DNA of 37,468 bases. Source: Gamarada debralockiae. Taxonomy: Eukaryota > Ascomycota > Leotiomycetes > Helotiales > Hyphodiscaceae. The notes beneath the pieces were generated by a model, which was not told the origin of the DNA, made no database searches, and worked only from the letters and a program-made list of their open reading frames with translations. A program made the translations under genes and the position numbers. The stretch spans positions 1 to 37,468 of the forward strand of contig NXFV01000152.1 in NCBI GenBank assembly GCA_002803225.1. Reading direction: 5' to 3'. This document shows positions 1-9,978 of the stretch, piece by piece. Position 1 is the first letter of the stretch. Each line of letters starts with the position of its first letter.

Positions 1-129
1 GTGGGATAAATGGTGGTTCCAGGGCAAGTTTCGACCGGCGAGGGGTTTGCGATGTTGTGCCACAGCGTTATCATCTTGGATTTGAAGAAGCCATAAAGAG
101 ATGGGTTTTCTTGGAATGAGAGGCTCCAA

Positions 130-400
130 TCAAAGATATTCGTTTCCGGCGAAGCCACTTGAGTGTCAGATCACGTGACATTCACTGGTAATTGACCACC
201 TCTTCAGAATTCTTCTGCAAGCCTGCATAAACAGGGTCATTCATCACTTCCTCGACCTTTTTAAGTCCGTAGCTGAAGCACCATCTAAAATCAAACCGAA
301 ACTTGCAATCACAGCTCTTTCTGGGGTGAAGCTCAGAGCCATTTCAACGTCAGCAAGGGACGAGGCCCTCCCCGAGAACGCCCCACTCTTCGCTTTTGAA
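130..400 (-). pseudogene. decayed protein-coding relic, family not recognised
   Basis: On the minus strand a gene-like frame reads ...LADVEMALSFTPERAVIASF... from about 370 down to 262. It then shifts frame at a run of five A residues (five T at 258-262 on the + strand) and continues as KVEEVMNDPVYAGLQKNSEE..., ending at a TGA near 195. One more A in the homopolymer would join the two frames, so I read this as a single-base deletion in a decayed gene. No ATG with good context was found upstream, where the repeat region begins. I do not recognise the family. A separate open minus-strand frame at 1-175 (...NIFDWSLSFQENPSLYGFF...) may be another piece of the same gene leaving the left edge. This is inference from amino-acid texture only. 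Confidence 0.3.
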
Positions 401-438
401 GCTTAGCTCGTGCATACACTTGAAGTCACATTCAATAT

Positions 439-823
439 CGTGCAAGCGAGCCACGACTGCGACATGCAACAAAACACTGGGGGCTTTCACGTAACTGGTT
501 CATCTCTCCATGCGAAAAGTCTGGACTCGCAAAGGCCTTCCTAAGCGAGCCCGGCAGACTTCTTGCTCGGCTCGCAAGCGATGCATGATTGCGATGTGCA
601 ACAAAGCTAGAAGCTGATCGAAGCTCGAATACGAGTGGACGAGATGTAATGAGTAGGAGAGCCGAATAAACGAGATGCCCTTTCTTTGATACACCGCCTA
701 ATTAGGGGAGATCTATAAATAGTTTGGTCTGTGCATGACACCACCTCGCTTGCAGTCTTGCATGGAAGCGAGATACATATTTCGCATCGTGCAAGCGAGG
801 TCGTTTTGCGACGTGCAACAAAG
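439..823 (+). repeat. three diverged copies of a ~35-bp motif
   Basis: A motif of the form CGTGCAAGCGAG followed a few bases later by TGCGAYRTGCAACAAA occurs at 439-473, 571-605 and 788-823, all in the same orientation. The outer copies share some flanking sequence (GCATGGAAGC-like before, GAAGCTG-like after copies 2 and 3), so the repeat unit is longer than the core and has diverged. It may be a relic of tandem duplication or of a small mobile element. No coding function is visible. Confidence 0.5.
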
Positions 824-1098
824 ATTGAAAGCTGTCAGGTATGAAGTCATGGTACAGGTCGATATGCGTTCACAATGCGCAGGGAAGTGCGAAAATCCGA
901 GAAACCCCCACGGTCCTAAAGGACAAAAGAATCGAGTCACAGACTCGAAGATAAGATCCACTTGGTTGATGATAACAGCAGCCCCCAACAGTGAACATGG
1001 TCTAGACTGTACTGTATTGAATCGATTCCCAGCTACGGCTTCGCTGCTGCCACAGACTTTCCAACCGCCTCCACAATCTTCCCAACCAACATATCCGT

Positions 1099-1872
1099 CT
1101 AGCTCAACATTGGCGAATGCCCCGCAGTACACCTCTCCACATGCGAATCTGCCATCTTCGCAAACACCTCTTGGTATTGAGGGGGTACAGCTTGGTCATT
1201 CTCACAAATCAGATACGTCGAGGGAATGTACTTGCAGGCGTCACGGGTCATCTTTGTTCTCTGGACAGCATGCGATTGGGGAATCATTCTCGATTCCCAT
1301 AGTGAGGCGTCAGCAGGTGGAAGATCGTTGTAGATCAGTTGGGCGCCATTTTTCATGAAGAAGCGGCCATCTGACTGCAGTTTTGTCAGTTGCTGGAAAG
1401 AAATAGGGAGACGACGGTGTACCTTGACGTCGTTGTTGGGTGATTCGCCGAATGCATCTAACACAGACTTCCCTGCCTCAATCAAGAAGGCTGCAAACAT
1501 GAATAGATGAATGACACCTCCTCCAAGTCCCCGTGACTGACGATTCGAGTAGCTGAGTTCTTCTGGGATTGCTTCGTTTCCCACAAGTCCGCCGTATGAA
1601 TGCATGACCAAGGCGACTGTCTTGCTCTCATCAACCAAGCGGCTCACTTCGCGTCGGACAGTGTCGGCGTCATCATTTAACGTTATTGACGGAAAGGTAT
1701 CGCTATCCATATCGCTGCAACTGGGAAGCGAGGGGTGAATCGTGGGGTAGCCTTGAGATCGAAGTCCATTCTCCAGAGCTTCATAGACAAGAGGTGTCTG
1801 GAAAGACCCTTGGACGACAACAATTGTTGGTTTGTCGGCCGCAGACGAGCTTGTTGCGGACTGCGTAGGCAT
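1099..1872 (-). CDS. alpha/beta hydrolase family protein, C-terminally shortened by a stop codon
   Basis: The 257-residue intronless ORF starts at ATG (1870-1872). It opens with the family-typical PTIVVVQGSFQTPLVYE strand-and-loop, has the nucleophile elbow HSYGG (Ser92), an acid-loop candidate in ENDQAVP (Asp226) and the catalytic His in AGHSPM (His252). The likely Ser-Asp-His triad is therefore complete. It resembles the short soluble AB-hydrolase proteins common in filamentous fungi (esterase/salicylate-esterase-like); the substrate cannot be told. Reading ends at TAG (1099-1101) only five residues after the catalytic His. The same frame then continues for 21 codons (TDMLVGKIVEAVGK...) to a second TAG at 1033-1035, which looks like the original C-terminal helix. 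A CAG to TAG change would explain this. The protein may still fold, or the gene may be an early pseudogene. No signal peptide is evident. Confidence 0.75.
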   Translation of the reverse strand: MPTQSATSSSAADKPTIVVVQGSFQTPLVYEALENGLRSQGYPTIHPSLPSCSDMDSDTFPSITLNDDADTVRREVSRLVDESKTVALVMHSYGGLVGNEAIPEELSYSNRQSRGLGGGVIHLFMFAAFLIEAGKSVLDAFGESPNNDVKVHRRLPISFQQLTKLQSDGRFFMKNGAQLIYNDLPPADASLWESRMIPQSHAVQRTKMTRDACKYIPSTYLICENDQAVPPQYQEVFAKMADSHVERCTAGHSPMLS

Positions 1873-2363
1873 AATTTAGAACAAATTTTGAAGAAGTTTT
1901 CAATGAAGGAAATTCAGGTACAGTTGTTCGCATACTCCAAGTAGAAATTCAATTTAGAGCTCTGATGTGAGTCTGGATTGCGGCACAGATTGTACGTCAA
2001 ATGTGGCTTCTTACGGAAATACTTAATTTACCAATACAGTAGCTACCACAAAACTATACAGAGAGCCCTTGGATGTGAAATACAGCACCAAATTATCGAA
2101 ATCAAAGAAGAAAGATGGAAAAGAAGTCCCGGATTTTCGAAAAAGTCGAAAAGGGGGTTGACATAGAGCTGCATGATTGGTGGCGTTCAAGTTGTCTGTG
2201 CGCCCAATCCCAAGCCTCGCGTTTCATTCGCGACACCTCCTTGACCCCTCCGTTTCAAACGCTCAAGACCGTGAGCTCAAGACCAGATATCTCATAATCA
2301 GATTGTAAGTTTCTCTGTCTCATCTCACTTATCTCTTCTTCCCAAAGGAAAGTTTCACTCAAA
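1873..2363. other. divergent intergenic region, 491 bp
   Basis: This is the shared upstream region of the hydrolase (-) and the AhpC/TSA-like gene (+). The last ~60 bases before the + strand ATG are pyrimidine-rich (ctcatctcacttatctcttc), as is usual for a fungal core promoter and 5'UTR. I see no further gene here. Confidence 0.5.
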
Positions 2364-3150
2364 ATGTTCAGCAAACTCACCACCAAAATAGCTCTCCGCA
2401 AGGCTGGAATCCCATCCAACGCGTTTTCCGCCCCAAGCTACGAATCGAAACCAAGCAACCCCAACGACCCCAACAAGCAAAATGAACTTCTGCCCTTCGC
2501 GAACCCGCTCGCAAACCTCTCAGTGCCGAAGTCATGGCAATCGTGGGCCACACCAGTGCCGCCTCCCGTTGCAGTTGCTGCCGCTCCGGTAACTGGCACG
2601 CGAGCTCCTACTTCTATGAAATTGCGATTGCCAGCCGGAGATGGCAGACCTATCGTTGTGGTATTCTTGAGACATTGCGGTTGTCCTTGTATGTCTCTCC
2701 ATAACAGCGGTGTGCGCAGCTAATGTGTGATAAGTCGCAGAAAAGACCTTCCTTGAAGCCAGACGACTGGCCAACAAATACCCCAGCATCCAATTCATCG
2801 CCGTATCACACAGCTCGAAACAAGCGACCGATAAATGGGTGTCTTCACTGGGAGGGGCATGGCAGATCATGTTGGTGATTGATGAGGAGAGGGAGATCTA
2901 CGCAAGTTGGGGGCTCGGGGTTTCGACTACGTGGCATTTGCTCAACCCATGGACCCAGCTGGCAGCACAAAAGTTGGGGAAGCAAGAGGGGATATGGGGA
3001 CGAGAGGTAGACCCAAGTGGAAATAGATGGCAAGTTGGTGGGAGCTGGGCTATGGACGCGATGGGAACAGTTAGATGGGGAGCACCTTCGAAGACGGCTG
3101 ATGAGATTCCGAATTTAGAGGAAGCGTGCAAGGTCGTGGGAGTATATTAA
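2364..3150 (+). CDS. AhpC/TSA-like (thioredoxin-fold) redox protein
   Basis: Two exons, 2364-2688 and 2735-3150, flank a 46-bp intron (2689-2734; gtatgt donor, gctaat branch, taag acceptor), giving 246 residues. Splicing completes Phe109 and creates FLRHCGCPFAEKTF, the active-site strand of the peroxiredoxin-like AhpC-TSA_2 group found in fungi. Cys105 and Cys107 are the redox candidates. The rest follows a thioredoxin fold, with strand IQFIAVSHSS, helix and ..IYASWGLG.., ending in GVY. Residues 1-85 are a Pro/Ala-rich leader. The MFSKLTTKIALRKAGIP start is basic and amphipathic, so a mitochondrial transit peptide is possible. Its likely role is thiol-dependent redox chemistry, with partner and substrate unknown. 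Without splicing the frame stops at 2723, which supports the intron. Confidence 0.85.
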
Positions 3151-3397
3151 TCTTCACAGATACAGGACGGATCTCGATCTGTTTGGAAGCGTTTCATGCT
3201 CAAATATGATGGGGTTGTCGCAACTCGGCGATATGACGTTGTTGGAAAATTTTCGCCTCTCTTCTCGATATCACGTGCGATTTCGAAAATAGCGCCCCCT
3301 TTTCCATTTTAGCCGATTGCTTGGACATCTGCCAAAGCCGAAGTTTGACGTCTCCACAGAGCCCCACCGGCAACGACGTCCTGTTCCTGAATAAGAA
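3151..3397. other. intergenic, no gene seen
   Basis: This is the 3' flank of the AhpC/TSA-like gene. Only short ORFs without fungal coding texture are present. Confidence 0.4.
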
Positions 3398-3673
3398 TCA
3401 GTATCCACAAAAAGTGGAATAAGCTTCGCAGTCGATCTTGGGAAAATTTTCTCCGGCATCCCCCATTTGGGAAAGTACACTGATAATGAACCAAATAGCC
3501 GTTGATACCGGCTTTGGGATTCGGGCAAGGTACCGAGCAAGGACCTCACTTGTTGCATCATCGTCGATAATAGTGAGACGGCAACATATCTCAGATAAGG
3601 ACCACCTTTCATATATCTCCAGTCTCGCGCGTTCCACGGTTCGTGTCCTTGAATCTACATCTCCTTTCGCCAT
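3398..3673 (-). CDS. small hypothetical ORF, 91 aa, divergent from the aquaporin gene
   Basis: An ATG-initiated 91-codon frame (MAKGDVDSRTRTVERARLE... to ...EAYSTFCGY) lies 137 bp upstream of, and divergent from, the aquaporin start. Composition is ordinary, and one hydrophobic stretch (PVSTAIWFIISVLSQMG) could be a short membrane helix. I recognise no family. It may be a real small gene sharing the aquaporin promoter, or chance. Confidence 0.25.
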   Translation of the reverse strand: MAKGDVDSRTRTVERARLEIYERWSLSEICCRLTIIDDDATSEVLARYLARIPKPVSTAIWFIISVLSQMGDAGENFPKIDCEAYSTFCGY

Positions 3674-3810
3674 GTTCTAGGCCTCTGCTCAATGATATCT
3701 GATCCTTTATCTCCCTGATCCTCCCTAAGACGGCATTGTGGCTGCACGCATAATTTCTTAGTTGTCAACTTTCCTTTGGTTTTTGAGACGTTTTGCCTTC
3801 AGCGACTATC

Positions 3811-6058
3811 ATGGCAGACCATCTGAAGCTAACAGCCAGCAGAGGAGAAGAGCCAGGAGGAGAAGGTTCCTCGATTCAGCAGAGCACAAGCCGGAGAGAC
3901 GACACCTCAAATCCAGCACATCGCCCCGCTCTCAACGTCAACACAGAACATCCTGCAAGCCCTTCTCTCAACAACAACACAGAGGCACCTCCAGGTCACG
4001 GACTGCATCGATATGAAACTCTTCCAATACGAGGTGGAAATTCCGTGAACCGCCTAGATGGAGCATCTCCAGACACTCGCCGCCGCGGACGAACGATATC
4101 CTCAACACCTCGTGATGCTCTTCCCCTGTCACCGAGATCTCAATTGTTCAGAAGGAACCCATCGAATGCCGGTCGTGGGGCGGCTGAAGAGAGGATGGAC
4201 TCAATACCAGAAGGAGGAAGAGGGAGTGTAGATATTGGATCTCAAGGGCCCAGAAGGAGCAACACATCTGCGGATGGCCGATTCACTTCTCCTGGAATGC
4301 GGCCACGAGTGAACACAATGACTGGTCGACCTCGAGGGAGCACACTCAACCGCAGACCTTCGATTGCAGTTGCAGTGACCACCTCAGGCCGAGATCAAGA
4401 TGCTCAATCCGCGGCCAACTTCTCCATGGCTGGGCCTTCACCAATTGATACCATGCAAGCGAATCAAGCCTATGTGGACCCCGGATACTCGCAACTCAAT
4501 CCGGCGTACGATCAGCCCGCTAACGCACGACCTGTATGGGGTCTCGCAAAACCTCTGCCTCGTGTCATTCGCCCTGGCATGGTACCTACTCGCAGTGAGA
4601 TAAATCTCGCACCACCCCCAGTGCAACAGCCAGTCCAAGACCCAGTAAACGTCGATCTCGAACAAGGTAGGATAGAACCAACCTTAAAACTAAACAAGAT
4701 CTCCTCACAGTTACAAAACACTAGAGAACAAAGAGAGAACAACCTTCTGCGAACATTCAGCAAGACGGGAGGACCGCCGGTGTCGAATCTGGGAAGGCGT
4801 CCGTCGAGTGTGGCGGCGCCGTTGAGCCCTGCTTCTGAGGGTATTGAAGAAGACGAGGATTTGGGACTGCAGCCATTGGATCCAGCGAAACAAGAGCAGC
4901 CCGGTGAAGCGAAGCCGGAGGAGCAGTCGCCCGAGTATTGGTATCCAGACGATGCTGCGAGCGCTCTTACGGAGCATGAGCAGGAGGGTGATCTGGATGG
5001 TGATTATATTCATAGGGATATTCTGTTTCCTGCGTACGATGCTGAAGCGGAAGAGATTCATAATCTTCATACGCATTGGTCTGTTATTCGGTTGCGTTTC
5101 AGAGAGCCTCTTGCGGAACTGCTAGCGGTACGTCTCCTTCCCCATTTTCCACATTCCAAAGCACATACTGAGACCGAAATAGGTCACCGTCCAGCTCACC
5201 CTCGGATTCTGCGCCGACCTAACTGTAGCAACCTCAAACAACAAATCCGGCAACGAAGAAACCACAGACTGGGCCTGGGGCCTCGCCTCTATGGTCGGTA
5301 TTTATATCGCTGGTGGAATTTCCGGAGCCCACCTTAACCCAGCCATCTCCATCATGCTCTACATATTCCGCGGCTTCCCACTCCGCAAGATTCCAATGTA
5401 CGTCTTCGCGCAAATCCTCGGAGCTTTCCTAGCCGCCTTGATTGCTTTCGGACTCTTTCAAAAGGATATCATCGAGTATGGAGGTGCGGATTTGAAGAAT
5501 GGTGGAACACTGAGTAGTTTCATTACGTTCCCACGATATACCTGGATCGATGCGGGAACGGCATTCTTCACTGAGTTTACTGGGACTGCGATCTTAGCTG
5601 TTGCCGTCCTGGCATTGGGAGACGACAAGAACGCACCTCCTGGAGCAGGAATGAACGCATTCATCCTGGGTCTCGTTGTTACAGTGTGCAGTATGGCATT
5701 CGGATACAACACCGGCGCAGCCATGAACCCATCGCGTGACCTCGGACCACGGCTTGCTGTCCTTGCAGTCGGGTACGGAAGCCAGGTGTTCACGAACGGG
5801 TACTGGATTTACGGACCTTGGGTTGCAACGATTTCGGGGGCGATTTTCGGTGCGTTTCTGTATGATGCTGCGATCTTTGTGGGTGGGGAGAGTCCGGTCA
5901 ATTATCCGAGAAGGAGGATCAAGAGAGCAGGCCATAAGTGGAAGAAGAGGTGGGGTGCCAGGTTGAGGGGGTATAGGCGGAGGCTCAGACACAGAGATGA
6001 TGTGGATAATGGGTTTGTGAATGGTAATGGGAAGAAGATGGGGAAAGTCAGTCTTTGA
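3811..6058 (+). CDS. aquaglyceroporin (MIP family) with long disordered N-terminus
   Basis: Exons 3811-5127 and 5183-6058 flank a 55-bp intron (5128-5182; gtacgt...ataggt), encoding 730 residues. ATG at 3811 (ATCATGGC) is the first Met; the frame upstream has no ATG. Residues 1 to about 415 are low-complexity, rich in Ser, Arg, Pro and Gln, with RRPS-like potential phosphosites. The channel domain begins at FREPLAELL and holds the first box GAHLNPAIS (NPA 491-493) and the second box AAMNPSRDLGPR, where NPS (621-623) replaces NPA. The Arg of the selectivity filter and the following Asp, typical of glycerol-conducting members, are present. A basic C-terminal tail follows ...SPVNYPRRRIKRAGHKW. 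This is the Yfl054-like fungal class, a plasma-membrane glycerol or small-solute channel. The long tail probably carries regulatory sites. The intron sits inside the first helix. Confidence 0.93.
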
Positions 6059-6400
6059 CTGAGCTGAACGATTACATGTATGACGATGAGATATACCGGA
6101 GCGTGTGTAAAGATGAGTAATGAATGTTATATAGACAGATGGCTGCGTCTGGGAAGATTTATTATGTATTTTGAATATCAAGCCGCAATTCCTAGATTTC
6201 CTTTCATTACTCAGGATCCCCCTACAACTCCGACAAGGCAGCCACGCGACGGCATCGCCTTGGATGCAAGCGAGTTTTGACCGGCTCAAGAATGCCGTAC
6301 AATTATACAGCGTACTCTGCCTTCTCAGCCTTATGTGTTCTACTTGTTCACCTGTCTTGATTAGTTTTAAAGAAGAAGTTTTGCAAAACTATTTCGTTAG
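6059..6400. other. 3' flank, no gene seen
   Basis: AT-moderate sequence lies between the aquaporin stop and the first recognisable HET codons. An ORF at 6171-6644 runs through in a different frame from the HET homology and is judged a shadow. Confidence 0.4.
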
Positions 6401-8149
6401 TATGGAGATTTTCCATATCAACCTCTCGACAAAGGGCATTTCAGGCTTCTTAAACTCCACTGCTCAGATGGTGAAGGTCCCATCATTTGCAAGCTTGAAC
6501 ATCAGTTTTTTGACGATACTCCAAACCACTGGGTTTCGTCGTACGTTTGGGATCAGAAACCACTCAACAACTCCACGCATACCTCTTCTTTGGAAAATCG
6601 GATCATCATCAACTCAAAGCCTTTCGCTGTCAAATGGAATCTGATCTCAGCACTGCAGCACATACATGAGTACGCTGATAGCGACTGGACGCTGTTGATA
6701 GACGCCATTTGCATCAATCAAAAGGACAACCTCGAGAAAACCCATCAGCTTACTATGATAGGAGATATCTATCGACGTTTGGAACAGGTGCATACTTAGC
6801 TAGGCGAAGGTACCCAGGACAGCGATCGCATTCTGCGGAAAGCCATAACTATAGGCGAAGCGCATTTGAATGTGTGGTCATGGCTCTCTCTTGGTTCTGG
6901 TGCTCTCTCCCACCTTTCATTCCTCAATGTCGAACCCCCTGAGGATCTTGCTCGGAGACAACGGATCAGTGACAGCACGGTCCTAAACGATGCCGATGTT
7001 GCAGCATGCAACAACTTGATGCATACCATACTGGAGCGGTGTGGAGTTTGCAGGAAGTAACGCTGGGTTCTCAAGTGGTGTTCCAATGCGGGTACATTAC
7101 TATTCCGTGGGAATACTTCGGGTGGCTTTGCGATACCGTTGATGAACATCTTGTTCATGCTATGGATGCTCTCATCGGGGAAGTGATGTCATGTGGGAGT
7201 CTGGTTACCATAATCAGGAAATGGGCTTTAGCCTCTTCAAATATTCAAGTCGCAATGGCAGAATATCGTGACGGCACATGAGTTCAAGTTACTTAGACTT
7301 GGACAGAAGTTTAGTGACTGGGGATGCGCAAAGGATATTGATCATATATTTGTCCTGTTAGCACTTGCCGGATCCGACGATGTGAGGTCAAATGAGCCGG
7401 ATTATGAATTGGGGGCTGAAGAGGTGTTTGGAAGGCTGGTTGGTTGGCACGCAAAGACCTGCGGGCCTGAATTGCCATACCAGTGACCAGCATCCACATC
7501 ATTGCTCCTAGATACCTAATTTCGCATCTGTTAACACCATGCATTCCCTTATTCCCACACTAGATGTGTCCATGTAATGGCTCCTCGGGCCCAAGAAGCT
7601 CTTCTCTACCGTGGGAGTCACGGCGCCGCAAATCATATGGATCCGCAACCTTGATATTTGTGGTTCCACTTCGACACGGTTGCGAAGACTGGCATTATAT
7701 TTCCTATATAAGACTTCCCGTTGAGCGAAACACCAGTACTCGCTTCGTGGATTGAGTCATCAGCACAGGTCTTCGATAGTTGGCGGCCGGGGATATATGG
7801 GAACAACTTCAACCATGCGGTATTGCGGACATACATTGCAGAGACACTCTGAATGGATGTAAGTCAGAGGGGTTTCATGCGCCAGAGGACTACGAAGAAG
7901 CAGGCGGAATGTTTACGACAAATCTGAGCTCCGTATGGAAGGCCATAAACATCGAAAGCCATTTCTTACTATGAAAGAATACATTGGTGTGGGCCCAGTG
8001 GAACTTAGGGGGGAGATAAGGTGCATCTTCTGGAGCGGTCAACTTCATTCATCATTCGCTCTGAGTTAAATTATGGTGGCCAAGGGTTCCAGTTCGTTGG
8101 GGAGTGTCATGTGCACGATATTATGGATGGAGATGCTATGAAGGAGTAG
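6401..8149 (+). pseudogene. heterokaryon-incompatibility (HET) domain pseudogene
   Basis: The HET block begins YQPLDKGHFRLLKLH (about 6413), passes YVWDQKP and reaches the hallmark LLIDAICINQKDNLEK (around 6695). It continues IGDIYRRLEQVHT and hits TAG at 6797-6799, exactly where HET proteins have Trp (..W-LGEG). The same frame resumes LGEGTQDSDRILRKA...VWSWLSLGSG. A frameshift near 7030 leads to VWSLQEVTLGSQVVFQCG, and another near 7270 to DIDHIFVLLALAGSDDV. The far C-terminal signature FQFVGECHVHDIMDGDAM is at about 8083-8146. HET proteins trigger cell death on non-self fusion. Here at least one nonsense change and two frameshifts, with no start codon found (a stop directly precedes 6401), make it a pseudogene. 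The TGG to TAG change is RIP-compatible (CpA to TpA on the other strand). Confidence 0.88.
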
Positions 8150-8399
8150 ATATTGGAAGCAAGGCCCCAGGGCGAAACTTTTGTCTGGAAGTTAGAAGTT
8201 CAGGATGCCAGCCTTTTGACAAACAAGGAGATATTCAGTTCTGCGGCAGTAATGGGGATGTAAGAGATCAATTGTTCAGTCCGTTTCAATTGCTTGCTCG
8301 TTGAGATAGTCAACGCCTTCAAGCAAATCGAGACAGCTTGACAGGAAACGAAAATTACAAGCTCTATTCAGCTCGACATTGAATCATAACCCATTGCCG

Positions 8400-8625
8400 C
8401 TCGATTCTCTAAAAACCTCAACAACGCCGGCGATAGTCCTGTGAGCATCGACGTTTGGTTCTTCGACGTGACAGGAACGTCATCTCTGGAGGGAGTGGTG
8501 ACCTTTGTATCATTTATGTCACTTCGGACGATATGGATTGTGCATCTAATACCACTCTGCCCAATACCTGTGTCACGATTACGGCTTCGGGGTGTCAGTG
8601 TGTTACTGGATACTTTTATGAAGGA
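8400..8625 (+). pseudogene. possible fragment of a Cys-rich secreted protein
   Basis: After the HET relic, one frame reads NNAGDSPVSIDVWFFDV. A second, shifted frame reads DMDCASNTTLPNTC followed by a QCVTGYFYEGSG-type segment ending in TAG near 8617. The spacing of Cys residues and the Thr/Ser/Asn richness recall extracellular fungal proteins. No start or signal peptide is visible and the frames do not join by an obvious intron. Low confidence. Confidence 0.2.
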
Positions 8626-8849
8626 TCGGGATAGATTTACTTTCTAACTCGATGAGCTCGGCATTTGGATCGCTTCGGTGGTAGAATTTATTTACAGATG
8701 AGGAACCAGGAGGAGAGTAAAATATGATCCACTCTGCTGATTGCCAGGTGATGCTCTGTTAGCAGGTTCTTTTATGCTTAGTTTAGGGTCTCGTTTGTCA
8801 TATAATGGGCAGTAGATTACTCGCTGCCTATTAAACCAAACGGCTCTGT

Positions 8850-9560
8850 GCTAGGCCCTACTCGTAGAGAAGTGCCCTAGCCAGAGAGAATTGTGGAAGA
8901 TGCCCTAATCGTAATATTCACCGGCTAGCTACCCCAGCCCCCTCTAGGGTGTCTAGTAGCCTTCTTTGATCTAGCCTTCTTCCACTACACGCTCCTCGAA
9001 GCTCTTCTCTACGCTCTGCTTCCCTAAGGCTGTGGACTAGCAAGTGCTTGGAGTTTCCATACCATTCCCACAGCCGCATAAGCCTGAGTGAATCCCTGGG
9101 ACCCTAGCCTTATGTAGGAAGTAGGCCAGCCCTGCGCAGCCAATACGGAACTAGACTAGTGCTGAGCTCTTGGCCTTGCGAAGAGCTGTGTGGAGCTGTA
9201 GAATCTTAGGGTCAGGAGGCCTTAGAACCTTATCCCATCCTTTATTCCTGATTGGGCCAGAGCCTGGCTAGCTTGCCACCTGAGCTTAGTACCCTCTTCC
9301 CTTCCGTAGCTGCAGTGAGATCTGTGGCTCTGGTTCTGGCCCAGTCTGAGCGGCTCGGGACTGGCCGGGTGCCTCTTTTGTGGCCTCGCTTGTTCCGTAG
9401 TCTCCTCTGAATGGCTTTTCAGGCCTGTTGGATAAGCTGGCGTACTGGTGAGCTGTCTAGCCTGACCTGGAAAGACCGCAACTCGCTCGTCTGGGTATAG
9501 GTCTAATGGGGGGTCTCTGTTTCAAGGGCCCTAGTAGTCGAGATTATGTCATATAATCGT
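8850..9560 (-). mobile_element. remnant of a non-LTR retrotransposon (LINE, Tad1-like), 3' part of ORF2
   Basis: The minus strand between about 9196 and 9030 reads LHTALRKAKSSALV, stop, FRIGCAGLAYFLHKARVPG, then GLCGCGNGMETPSTC and another stop. This matches the end of fungal LINE ORF2, where a (V/L)Q(L/F)RTG..GL..FL...VPG segment precedes a C-x-C...C zinc-knuckle-like tail. The stop at 9151-9153 replaces the expected Gln codon. Upstream on the same strand (to about 9560) the Arg/Thr-rich region before this segment is recognisable but broken. The reverse transcriptase core is absent, so this is a 5'-truncated or eroded copy. The stretch 8851-9540 contains about 13 CTAG tetranucleotides, several making TAG stops, which fits RIP at CCAG/CTGG sites. 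Confidence 0.7.
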
Positions 9561-9710
9561 GAGAAATCCCTGACGTTGTATAATTTGCAGCTTATCTACA
9601 ACTTCTCCTCGTAGACTAGTTCTAGCATTATATATACAATTGAGCTATTTACTAACTAACTATATCCACTATTTTATGTGTTCTTAAAACTTCGTTTGCC
9701 TCTTACTACT
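9561..9710. other. AT-rich spacer between LINE relic and LTR-like repeat
   Basis: AT-rich sequence with TATATA and ACTAACTAACTATAT motifs; no gene. It could be the eroded flank of either element. Confidence 0.35.
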
Positions 9711-9978
9711 TGTTGGAATGAGTAATCAGTGACTCTAGTTCTAAGCAGATAGTCAGGTGCTTCTAGTTATCTATGATGCCTGCTGAGTCACAAGATGTCA
9801 CAAGATTACTTGATCAGTGTGAGGTGTTCTTTGAGTAATAGGGTAATTTCGGTCTATAAGTACATACTTCTGTACTTTGTTTGTTCAGTAGTATATCCAG
9901 TATCTTCACAGCCTTAATAATTCCACCATATTCTCCTTATTTCTGTCTGCTACGTGACCATATTGCAAGAGACCTGCT
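9711..9978 (+). repeat. LTR-like direct repeat, left copy
   Basis: The copy starts TGTTGGAATGAGTAATCAG and runs through CACTTGATCAGTGTGA-like and TCTATAAGTACA (TATA-box-like) segments to TTAATAATTCCACCA near 9928. Similarity to the right copy continues for another ~50 bp through ACGTGACCATATTGCAAGAG. The TG...CA ends, the internal TATA box and the ~220-bp size suit a small LTR of a Ty1/copia-type element, but the shared sequence beyond the presumed LTR end is unusual for a simple LTR pair. The 3' end of the metallopeptidase-SGNH gene lies inside this repeat. Confidence 0.6.

Noticed and set aside
735..1358. 207-codon plus-strand ORF
   Set aside because: It is antisense to the hydrolase C-terminus and its tail, has no protein-like motif, and is a shadow frame.
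3793..3810. earlier start for the aquaporin at TTG 3793
   Set aside because: TTG is not a credible fungal start; ATG at 3811 has good context.
5594..6289. 231-codon minus-strand ORF
   Set aside because: Antisense to the aquaporin channel exon; no independent evidence.
6171..6644. 157-codon plus-strand ORF
   Set aside because: Overlaps the HET homology in a different frame; the HET frame has the recognisable protein sequence.
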